From: Liolophura sinensis
Lineage: Eukaryota; Mollusca; Polyplacophora; Chitonida; Chitonidae
Assembly (NCBI RefSeq): GCF_032854445.1
Contig: NC_088306.1
Span: forward strand, 12,519,386 to 12,583,385
Reading direction: 5' to 3'
Length of the DNA: 64,000 nt
The translations under genes and the position numbers were made by a program. Shown in pieces: positions 61,001-64,000 of this stretch (the stretch's first letter is position 1; every line of letters starts with the position of its first letter). The notes under the pieces are model-generated. The model was not told where the DNA came from, ran no database searches, and worked only from the letters and a program-made list of their open reading frames with translations.

Positions 61001-63943
61001 TGCCTTGTCAGAGGGTACTTCAAAATCACTGAATTTCTACATCGATGGCAGAGCTACATGTCATTAAACAAGTACAGTATAGAGAGTAAAACCAGAGTAG
61101 TGATGACAGTGTAACAGCTAGCAAATGGTCACATGTAACCAGTAAAATATGAACAGCCTCTTGTCAAATTACCTCAGTCAGTTTTTTTTCTAACTACTAG
61201 TGTAAATGCATAAATAGTAGCAATTTACAAGCTCCTAGCACCATGGCTTATGCAGAGTTAGGTTAAAAAAAAAATGCAGTAATGTAGCTTTACTTACAAG
61301 TAGACATCAAAGAGCACCAAAGGGGTTAATTGCAGTAGTCAAATGCATGTGATTGTTAGATATCTGCACAAGATCATTGGTTATTTCATAGTAAATGTGG
61401 AATATATTTATTACCTTGTGTGAGAGTGACTTTGCTTTCCTTAAACCTGGTTATCACTGTACATTGTTTTGCGGAATATCATGTAACTGTGTACTAATGA
61501 ATGGTAACCAAGAATCACTCTATGAGGTATAATAAATACAATCATATAATTATGGTCCTTCCTGACTAACCTGGAGAAGGTAAGGGGGAATAACCATTAC
61601 TGAAGGCTCGATTCTCCTTAATCCTCTCTCTGGCTTGCCAAAGTCTCAGCCTCTCTTCATTCAGGTTTCTGCACGAAAAAAAACAGCACCATCAGTTTCT
61701 CCTTGGCTTACACATTGTTTAAGTTCTGCCATCAATATTATTAAATCCTTTGTACGCTCCACATATATGTCGGGTGGGCATAAAAAAATGGGCCGTACTT
61801 TGACTCTCAATATCTCTGAAACCCTCTAACGTTAGCTTCTAAAATTTTACACACTCGAAAGCCATTATGTCCTAAGTATACAGACCAAATTTCAATTTCA
61901 TCCTTTAAGATTTCTGTTCATCGTACCAAAATCAAAATAGAGTCAAAAATGCATGTTCCGGACATTGCAAAATGATGTTCTACCTTGTTTTACTTGAGGT
62001 GATCAATTCCTTGTCCGCCGCAGAGAAAACCATTTTGATTCAGCAAAACTTGTGCCTATCTGGCAGAAGGGTTTCTCTGACACTAAAGCCAGACAATTTT
62101 TCCAGACGACACTGGATTGAGGCAAGTCACACAGGTGCAGCGCGCGCTCAACTCATGACACCTGACAGGTGATGCAATGTGGGTCACCGGAACGTGCATT
62201 TTTGAGGCTACGTTTTCATTTTAACCCTGTGTACAGACTACTCCAGCTATGACCTTGAAAATTGGTCAGTATATTAACAAAATCATGCCATTTGAATGTC
62301 TTAAGAGTGAAAGGGTTTGAACAAAGGATAATGGAGCAATGCAGCATCAAAGTACGACCCATTTTTTATGCCCACTCGATATATTCACTGTCTTACGAAA
62401 TGAAATCAGGCAGAATCTGAGGTTTGCAGATATGTAATTCCACATAGTCAGCAAATATCTGCAACATAACTGTTTATAATGTTATCTGTACCACATCTTT
62501 TCTCTATGAAACATGTTAAACCTGAACATTTTTGGCTTTAGAGTAGTCTGTTTTGAAAACTACAACACTTTTACCACAAACTACAAATACGAAAGGCAAT
62601 AGAAGTTAATAACTGCTGGAATTACTTCATTTGCAGCAGGATATCTTGCTGGTTTTGCATGAATTCCTTTTTTCTCTCAGATAAGACAGTCTCAAGCATT
62701 CCTGAAACAAATGTTAATGAAATCAAATACAAATCTTAACCACAGAGTTTTGCATGTAGATACACGTAACACAGACACTGATGTCACCTGTGTACATTTA
62801 CAAAAATTGTTGTTTCAGTGGTTATAAACACTGTGTTTCACAAAAGAACATGTTAATGTGAAATACAGAAGAACTCAATTTCAACTTAATATTTTGTTTT
62901 TTATCATATATTAGCGAAACTACAAACATTAACAATACTAGTTTTGGAAATGTAGGACTATTTTTTCTTTAATCAACATGAGTGAATTGAACATATCTTT
63001 ACACAAACATTTGAAAATATCCTACCCATAGCCACATGTTCCGTTCCATACAGTCTTTTCGCTTCTTCATCCAGAAGTAACTTCCTTTCATGATGAAAAC
63101 CACTCTAAACGACAACCAATAATACTCCGTGGAAAAAGGCCCTGATAGTGGAATCCTTATTATAACTCATTTTCCATCAAATTTTGCCACAATCCAAACA
63201 GATACCCTGAAATTTATCTCAAAGGAATCCATGGGAATCAAGTTTTAGATTTTTTTTTATTCAAGTTACTATTCATTTGTATTTTTCATGACAAATAACT
63301 GACTAAATGTAAGCTGTATCAGAGATGAACACTTAGAACTTCAGACAAGCTGTATCAGAGATAAAACACTTAGAACTTCACACAAGAACTTCAGATTTAT
63401 TATTCTTTTTAACATTGTCTCCAAGGACAGATGTAGAACGTATGGCTGATTACTAGCAAACGTTATGACTTCCTTATGACAAACATAATCTCAAGGGATA
63501 ACCTCAAAGTAACATAGGATAGTAACAAAGTAACACTGTACATGTGCTCCTGACGTGGACATAGGATACACATTGTACACGTGCTCCTGATGCTGACATA
63601 GGATACACATTGTACATGTGCTCCTGATGTGGACATAGGATACACATGGTACATGTGCTCCTGACGTAGACATAGGATACACATTGTACATGTACTGCTG
63701 GCATAGAATTAGGATGCACATTGTACATGTGTTCCGGACGTAGACATAGGATACACACTGTACATGTGCTCCTGACCTGGACATAGCATACACATTTTAC
63801 ACGTGCTCACTGATGTAGACAGTTATAGGAAATACAACATTACCATGACTCTGTCCTCTGTTTGCCTTCGCTCCTTCTCCTGACAGTCATGGGAAATATT
63901 CCAGTTGTTTGGGACCGGGCTAGAAGCTGCCTCTCCACATGTT
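21960..63943 (-). CDS. Large unrecognised gene, about 30 small exons: helical N-terminal half and WD40-like C-terminal half
   Basis: Coding exons run right to left from about 63943 to a TAA at 21960-21962, mostly 60-180 bp, almost all with clean GT-AG borders and one reading path. The assembled protein is around 1000 residues, probably missing its N-terminus. The first part is charged and helix-rich (HERKLLLDEEAKRLYGTEHV, NEERLRLWQARERIKENRAF, LLDEFLDGFLDKYLPPDYH). The later part has beta-propeller-like strands (DEEGYICLWSYS, GGVQLWSMKPWG, SIDALAWNNPNTKISVVS, SICVALSNGDILKLNT). The final exons give DVHPEVFAYSLCLDMIDYVV and a C-terminus PLWSWEELMKFFTPQ. No signal peptide or membrane segment is evident, so it is probably an intracellular scaffold. 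Ciliary WD proteins are one possibility I cannot confirm. Some exons may be missed, and splitting into two genes is possible. Introns are crowded with minisatellites and transposons. Confidence 0.72.
22655..22900 (+). pseudogene. Decayed Tc1-type transposase, N-terminal fragment
   Basis: Reads RLTPEQRERAIALIKVSLTT and AARLGYHHNTITRLNQ, a helix-turn-helix, then past a stop LQQKGRTTDRQRPGQQ, resembling the DRPRSGRP hook. No catalytic part remains. Confidence 0.55.
22900..24184. other. Intronic sequence, little recognised
   Basis: Between the last two exons of the large gene. Apart from the truncated SINE at 23305-23468, nothing is recognisable. Confidence 0.45.
23305..23468 (+). mobile_element. 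5'-truncated SINE, family 1
   Basis: Begins within the body at GTCCAGCTCATGCTGG and ends in an A-rich tail. Large-gene intron. Confidence 0.82.
24185..24300 (-). mobile_element. Possible tRNA-like SINE head
   Basis: The reverse complement shows a box A (TGGCTTAGCGGGCTAAAGCC) and a box-B-like GCAGTTCAAATCC about 60 bp apart. No tail is recognised. Confidence 0.35.
24438..24603 (-). CDS. Large gene exon
   Basis: Encodes ERMNGGQFYIAGDVHPEVFA and YSLCLDMIDYVVARTGEEPV, ending LAIQEK. Acceptor CGCCCAG, donor GTGAGT. Confidence 0.7.
24667..24723 (-). CDS. Large gene exon (or alternative start)
   Basis: 57 bp encoding AMAGFEGYSAVVKVGSDE before GTATGT. The acceptor is CTCTAAG. It contains an ATG after an in-frame stop, so it could also be a first exon of a separate short gene. 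Confidence 0.55.
25324..25409 (-). CDS. Large gene exon
   Basis: Encodes KSNTVNVMTLQARASQESRR then KMTVAFRRW, basic and helical. Acceptor ACTTCAG, donor GTACGG. Confidence 0.65.
25570..25784 (+). mobile_element. SINE, family 1, with internal deletion
   Basis: Full tRNA head and tail but missing part of the body. The duplication AAAGATCCCAG / AAAGCTCCCAG is at 25559-25569 and 25785-25795. Confidence 0.88.
26060..27080. repeat. Unclassified dispersed repeat in partial tandem copies
   Basis: A segment beginning GGCTAGATGTATCTGTGACA recurs near 26680. Both run through ACATGTTTA, ACCTTGAAAAA and a shared end TACATGCCATTTAACTTCAG. A third, shorter copy begins near 26920. No coding. Confidence 0.7.
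26290..26625. repeat. Minisatellite, about 28-bp unit, inside the dispersed repeat
   Basis: About a dozen copies of CATGCCATTTAACTTCAGCA CCTCTGCA, with small changes. The unit is made from the end of the surrounding repeat. Confidence 0.9.
27137..27243 (-). CDS. Large gene exon, WD40-like repeat
   Basis: Encodes FGGCSIDALAWNNPNTKISV then VSCAGSLYVVNYAQ, a good WD-type repeat. Acceptor TTTTCAG, donor GTGAGT. Confidence 0.73.
27308..27640 (+). mobile_element. Second tRNA-headed SINE family, long copy
   Basis: The head has a box-A-like segment (CGGTGGCGAAATCG) and a box-B-like segment (GGGAGATCAAACCC). The 3' part ends with CATATGACTGAAAAACAGTA and CATTAAACCCCAAGCAC. Unrelated to family 1. Confidence 0.65.
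27820..28095 (+). mobile_element. Second SINE family, diverged copy
   Basis: Shares the tail CATCATATGACTGAAAAA and ACGTTAAACTCCAAGTAC with the copy at 27308-27640. Confidence 0.5.
28441..28570 (-). CDS. Large gene exon, propeller-like
   Basis: Encodes VTRVMGPPGTDYLLVSIGGE and LGVSLLTGQIILQLEDPNAN. Acceptor GTACAG, donor GTAGAG. Confidence 0.72.
28706..28916 (-). mobile_element. 5'-truncated SINE, family 1
   Basis: Minus orientation and close to consensus. The duplication TATCACAATTTGA / TATCACAATCTGA is at 28693-28705 and 28917-28929. Confidence 0.88.
29434..29765 (-). pseudogene. Decayed Tc1-type transposase, C-terminal fragment
   Basis: Minus strand reads VEVLDWPACSPDLSPTE, the third catalytic region, then AFAKEWENILQ and AIRSMRQQCVAVQQANG, typical of Tc1 C-termini. 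Upstream parts are in another frame, and the N-terminus is absent. A different lineage from the copy at 33535. Confidence 0.7.
29859..30035 (-). CDS. Large gene exon, propeller-like
   Basis: 177 bp encoding EFTTIVLGNHLGVFDILGHH and VKDLRVDIPISEDQYLDALK. Acceptor ATTTAG, donor GTAAGT. Confidence 0.7.
30348..30425 (-). CDS. Large gene exon
   Basis: 78 bp encoding CWAVVLNPSSTELIALLLYP then EVTPK. The acceptor is the second AG of TAGCAG; donor GTATGT. Confidence 0.65.
30885..31345. repeat. Minisatellite containing splice donors, 26-bp unit
   Basis: Plus-strand unit CACCCTGACTGGTTTGCACA plus ATGACT. The six copies nearest the exon (from about 31199 to 31345) are almost perfect; copies further left are degenerate. 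The right end is inside the exon at 31336-31458. Confidence 0.93.
31336..31458 (-). CDS. Large gene exon whose donor lies in a minisatellite
   Basis: 123 bp encoding CTYIPKKLISPSGALFHTVM and GGLLSTYFTRLYKPVR. Acceptor CCCACAG. The donor GTGAGT and the last 15 exonic bases are one copy of a 26-bp tandem repeat that continues into the intron. Confidence 0.72.
31520..32200. repeat. Dispersed repeat with TTTTTGAGAYACYACCC motif
   Basis: Two or three diverged copies sharing CTCAATACATGCAGCACTTT then TTGAGACACTACCC, also found at 37445-37700 and 53680-53850. Class unknown. Confidence 0.5.
32215..33239. repeat. Minisatellite, exact 30-bp unit
   Basis: About 34 copies of a unit reading TGATCATGACATGATGATTA then CTGACACTTG. 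Because 30 is a multiple of three, it is open on both strands (MITDTCDHDM and MITSVSNHHV). Copies toward the right are more diverged. Confidence 0.96.
33254..34805 (+). mobile_element. Nearly complete Tc1/mariner-type DNA transposon
   Basis: About 1.55 kb. Inverted repeats of about 28 bp (TAAACTAGTGCTCAAAAG...AAGTATAC) lie at 33256-33283 and, inverted, at 34776-34803, with a TA at each outer edge as expected for Tc1 target sites. It encloses a 337-codon transposase frame on the plus strand. It sits in an intron of the large minus-strand gene, about 15 bp past the end of the 30-bp minisatellite. The internal repeat edges agree closely, suggesting fairly recent insertion. Confidence 0.9.
33535..34545 (+). 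pseudogene. Tc1-type transposase with one internal stop
   Basis: Frame from MPRLSQVERERAVGMAQQGA to a natural stop at 34545. The first part is a helix-turn-helix DNA-binding domain (TNAAIARTFGCTRATIVRLM) with a following RPRSGRPR hook. The catalytic part has MFSDESRF, HHDNARPHTA and SPGLNPIEHLW, giving Asp, Asp and Glu with 34 residues between the last two (DD34E, the Tc1 class). A single in-frame TGA at 33835-33837 interrupts it where CGA (Arg) would be expected, a typical CpG decay. No frameshift is seen. Confidence 0.88.
34911..34984 (-). CDS. Large gene exon
   Basis: Encodes DSSIKSCDIGRPWHIQEIPA then QRLT. Acceptor CTTGTAG, donor GTAGGA. It lies about 100 bp outside the right end of the Tc1-type element. 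Confidence 0.65.
35329..35595 (-). mobile_element. Full-length SINE, family 1
   Basis: Complete minus-strand copy with a perfect 13-bp duplication, ACATTATGAGAAA, at 35316-35328 and 35596-35608. Confidence 0.92.
36408..36480 (-). CDS. Large gene exon
   Basis: Encodes VIFSERDMKIKQVPSEHVEV then KRKQ. Acceptor GTTACAG, donor GTAATT. Confidence 0.68.
37107..37245 (+). mobile_element. Truncated SINE remnant, family 1
   Basis: Only the 3' half (GTCTGTCAGCAGCCTGCGGA to the AATAAA tail), clearly diverged. Confidence 0.75.
37445..37700. repeat. Dispersed repeat, further copies
   Basis: Contains ACTTCAGGTCAATACATGTT then GTACTTTTTGAGATACCACC, matching the copies at 31520-32200. Confidence 0.5.
37929..38028 (-). 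CDS. Large gene exon
   Basis: Encodes EDIQGSDWVEPAQRYCINRY and KTMYSPEKDSPRN. Acceptor TTTTCAG, donor GTGAGT. Confidence 0.7.
38575..38732 (-). CDS. Large gene exon, WD40-like repeat
   Basis: Encodes NPNLMGGGVLAELLRKHSSP and GKMISVDEEGYICLWSYS, ending in a typical WD-like strand. Acceptor CTGTAG, donor GTATGT. Confidence 0.74.
39272..39411. mobile_element. Short palindromic element (MITE-like)
   Basis: The 18-bp ends GGGCCCAGTTTCACAAAG and CTTTGTAAAACTGGGCCC are inverted, giving a 140-bp hairpin-capable unit. Confidence 0.65.
39555..39722 (-). CDS. Large gene exon, propeller-like
   Basis: Encodes HSICVALSNGDILKLNTESA and QLPSMLLEQSTRFLHKP. Acceptor TTTTCAG, donor GTAAGA. Confidence 0.68.
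40208..40296 (-). CDS. Large gene exon
   Basis: Encodes PLAERQAIPDDYFPTKATFF then PDVTLLGVQ. Acceptor TTGGCAG, donor GTAGGT. Its frame joins smoothly to the next exon. Confidence 0.68.
40354..40892. mobile_element. Inverted-repeat element (MITE-like)
   Basis: The ends CTGGGGCCACTTGCACAAAG and CTTTGTGCAAACAGCCCCAG are inverted, about 30 bp, over 540 bp. The interior is full of TTGTAAGC / GATTGTAA subrepeats. No coding. Confidence 0.65.
40950..41129 (+). mobile_element. 5'-truncated SINE, family 1
   Basis: Starts at GGTCGCTGTGAGTTCAAG. The perfect 13-bp duplication TTTGATACATTCT is at 40937-40949 and 41130-41142. Confidence 0.9.
41561..41723 (-). CDS. Large gene exon, propeller-like
   Basis: Encodes GGVQLWSMKPWGAPVDKSTM and SYLPLPLLPLFTLKMGISGF. 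Acceptor TTCTAG, donor GTAGGT. Confidence 0.72.
42210..43322. repeat. Minisatellite, 28- and 30-bp units
   Basis: About 38 copies of CAGACTCATATATGTGACAT followed by GTGACTGG or GTGGCTGTGG, mixed in runs. Confidence 0.95.
43444..43626 (-). CDS. Large gene exon, propeller-like
   Basis: Encodes GDLLIYGLWTTPWLIVRVAL and VQDIHWSLDHTRLVTVNKLV. Acceptor ATTGTAG, donor probably GTAGTA; the 3' edge is uncertain by a few bases. Confidence 0.68.
44118..44226 (-). CDS. Large gene exon, propeller-like
   Basis: Encodes KTEPFLSNITLAKRCRGVTS and ADHRYLAVGTGHG, a WD40-like strand pair. Acceptor TTGTAG, donor GTTAGT. Confidence 0.7.
44310..44985. repeat. Minisatellite, about 29-bp unit
   Basis: Units alternate CCTAACGCTTTACTAACAGT and AACGCTTCACAGTGCTTT, forming a 58-bp dimer on the left and simpler monomers on the right. 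Confidence 0.92.
45300..46000. repeat. Minisatellite, about 36-bp unit
   Basis: About 19 copies of GCATTCAGGTTATCAACATC then AGAGGTTATCACATCA. It ends about 60 bp from the exon at 46062. Confidence 0.95.
46062..46233 (-). CDS. Large gene exon isolated between two minisatellites
   Basis: Encodes RLPEGEDAYASDGTPLIDFD and ATVIDVSLPLVSRSKDDFKG, continuing to ITKELNYW. Acceptor TTTACAG, donor GTAATA. Unrelated arrays end or begin within about 60 bp on each side. Confidence 0.72.
46275..48985. repeat. Large minisatellite, about 73-bp unit with shorter variants
   Basis: About 37 copies with CACAGTCAGTCATCCCACAG, GATCAGGCACATGGATCACA and TGACTCACAAGAACTGACAG, plus shorter units with ATCAATATCTGACAG. 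At 2.7 kb it is the largest array in the window. It begins about 40 bp from the exon at 46233. Confidence 0.95.
49461..49662 (+). mobile_element. 5'-truncated diverged SINE, family 1
   Basis: Begins at GTCACTGTGAGTTCAAGTCC and runs to an A/T-rich tail, with many substitutions. Confidence 0.8.
49995..50400. repeat. Minisatellite, 51-bp unit
   Basis: About eight copies of AAGGCATTTAGTTCTAACCA, CCCACAATATCAGCTTCAAA and CCTTTCACGGT. Open in frame because 51 is a multiple of three. Confidence 0.94.
51175..51440 (-). mobile_element. Second SINE family, minus copy
   Basis: Reverse complement carries the same head (box B seen as GGTTTGATCTCAGGTCTCCC), the same GACTGGATGGGGTGTCATGT segment, and a shared middle. 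Confidence 0.6.
51472..51534 (-). CDS. Large gene exon
   Basis: A 63-bp exon encoding ANIWSHTQPLSINIPDVEDA. Acceptor TTTTTCAG, donor GTGAGT. Confidence 0.65.
51875..51978 (-). CDS. Large gene exon
   Basis: Encodes HVVTGNERGHNPGGPEYRDV then TRTFFVHQRERTLSR. Acceptor TTTTAG, donor GTACAG. Confidence 0.65.
52877..52975 (-). CDS. Large gene exon
   Basis: Encodes VTGSMVESVVCDIYHLTGVL then RNLADQTIMTSAE. Acceptor CTACAG, donor GTCAGT. Confidence 0.7.
53680..53850. repeat. Dispersed repeat, further copy
   Basis: Contains AAAACTTCAGGTCAATTCCA and TTTATGATACCACCCCTAAC, related to the copies at 31520 and 37445. Confidence 0.45.
54061..54161 (-). CDS. Large gene exon
   Basis: Encodes ARLAADMKEKHLIHQVSAED then RAMNLITEEIVLE. 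Acceptor CATTCAG, donor GTAAGA. Confidence 0.72.
54461..54722 (-). mobile_element. Full-length SINE, family 1
   Basis: Complete minus-strand copy. The duplication TAATTACATTTGA / TAACTACATTTGA is at 54448-54460 and 54723-54735. Confidence 0.92.
54975..55063 (-). CDS. Large gene exon
   Basis: Encodes VRKLLDEFLDGFLDKYLPPD then YHLLEKEVAQ. Acceptor TTTCAG, donor GTGAGT. Confidence 0.72.
55070..56630. other. Intronic sequence, nothing recognised
   Basis: Large-gene intron, AT-rich, without a repeat or exon I can support. Confidence 0.45.
56640..56955. repeat. Minisatellite, 55-bp unit
   Basis: Five to six copies of GGCTTGTCTAGGCTAATATC, CTCACCACTGGTGTCCTCAC and ACAAACGTACATGTA. Confidence 0.92.
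57510..57609 (-). CDS. Large gene exon
   Basis: Encodes IFNKEYNQKLKPYSGELGWE then SYAPWQMEDYPV. Acceptor TTCAACAG, donor GTATAA. Confidence 0.68.
57770..58545. repeat. Minisatellite, 21-bp unit
   Basis: About 35 copies of GAGCACAGCATGACAACACA T, open on both strands. It stops about 20 bp from the donor of the exon at 58565-58706. Confidence 0.94.
58565..58706 (-). CDS. Large gene exon
   Basis: Encodes LNGAEHGFRDDETFSFHETG and MESFISERKRKLPLEARAFF. Acceptor TTTACAG, donor GTGCAA. A 21-bp minisatellite begins about 20 bp past the donor. Confidence 0.65.
58720..60080. other. Intronic sequence, nothing recognised
   Basis: No exon or transposon supported. It includes one short direct repeat, GGTGACCGTGGTCTGCA, near 58909-58943. 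Confidence 0.4.
60088..60920. repeat. Minisatellite, 60-bp unit
   Basis: About 14 copies of CATTGGACCATATCAAACAT, AGGCTACATTATACTGACAG and TGCATTAAGAGTTGGTGGCC. Very homogeneous in the middle. Confidence 0.96.
61571..61668 (-). CDS. Large gene exon
   Basis: Encodes NLNEERLRLWQARERIKENR then AFSNGYSPLPSP before GTTAGT. The charged helix turns into a Pro/Ser-rich linker. Confidence 0.68.
61765..62386. mobile_element. Inverted-repeat non-autonomous DNA element (MITE-like)
   Basis: The ends GTGGGCATAAAAAAATGGGC (61765-61802) and ACCCATTTTTTATGCCCAC (62347-62384) are inverted repeats of about 35 bp with TATA at the edges. The interior is about 550 bp with no transposase. Large-gene intron. Confidence 0.7.
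62626..62701 (-). CDS. Large gene exon
   Basis: Encodes MLETVLSEKRKEFMQNQQDI then LLQM, helical and coiled-coil-like. Acceptor TTTCAG, donor GTAATT. Confidence 0.65.
63026..63102 (-). CDS. Large gene exon
   Basis: Encodes HHERKLLLDEEAKRLYGTEH then VAM, a charged helical stretch. Acceptor TTTAGAG, donor GTAGGA. Confidence 0.65.
63525..63810. repeat. Minisatellite, about 37-bp unit
   Basis: About seven copies of GTACATGTGCTCCTGACGTA then GACATAGGATACACATT. It ends just before the most 5' exon seen. Confidence 0.93.
63844..63943 (-). CDS. Large gene, most 5' exon seen
   Basis: Reads EAASSPVPNNWNISHDCQEK then ERRQTEDRVM before GTAATG. The 5' boundary is approximate, and further upstream exons probably lie beyond the window. 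Confidence 0.5.
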
Positions 63944-64000
63944 CTTTACTGCCGATGAATTTCAGCTAATTTTCTCTCTGGATCAAGGTAATAGTACTAG

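Overview
This is animal nuclear DNA, most likely from a marine lophotrochozoan (mollusc or brachiopod grade). It is AT-rich, its genes are split into small exons with GT-AG introns, and it carries at least eleven copies of a tRNA-headed SINE of a kind I associate with molluscan and brachiopod genomes, several with intact target-site duplications. It also holds Tc1/mariner-type DNA transposons, short inverted-repeat elements and an exceptional load of minisatellites. I saw no prokaryotic, organellar or retroviral coding sequence. The species call is inference. | Layout. (1) About 0.75-19.5 kb: two divergently transcribed paralogues of the secreted pancreatic-lipase family, separated by 1.2 kb. 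The minus-strand copy starts at 8409 and runs left; the plus-strand copy starts at 9627 and ends at 19265. Both have a signal peptide, a GHSLG nucleophile elbow, a GLDPA aspartate, a CSH histidine, a full-length lid loop and a C-terminal PLAT domain. Five of the six exon pairs after the N-terminal region match to the base in length, so they are a local duplication. The plus copy has one extra intron, whose frame requires a GC-AG splice. (2) About 19.5-21.9 kb: a tandem array, a SINE and otherwise gene-poor sequence. (3) About 21.96-63.95 kb: one very large minus-strand gene, assembled from about 30 small exons with consistent splice sites. It encodes a charged helical N-terminal half and a WD40/beta-propeller-like C-terminal half. 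I do not recognise the family. Its 5' end probably lies beyond the right edge. (4) Its introns hold a nearly complete Tc1-type transposon (33254-34805), decayed transposase fragments, three inverted-repeat elements, two SINE families and more than ten unrelated minisatellites. | The lipases would act outside the cell on dietary or stored acylglycerols. The large gene is probably an intracellular scaffold. Nothing suggests that the two loci work together. The most distinctive feature is how minisatellites relate to exons: one array (30885-31345) contains the exon's own splice donor in six copies at exact 26-bp spacing, one exon (46062-46233) is squeezed between two unrelated arrays, and a 1.5-kb 20-bp-unit array stays open in frame into a lipase exon.
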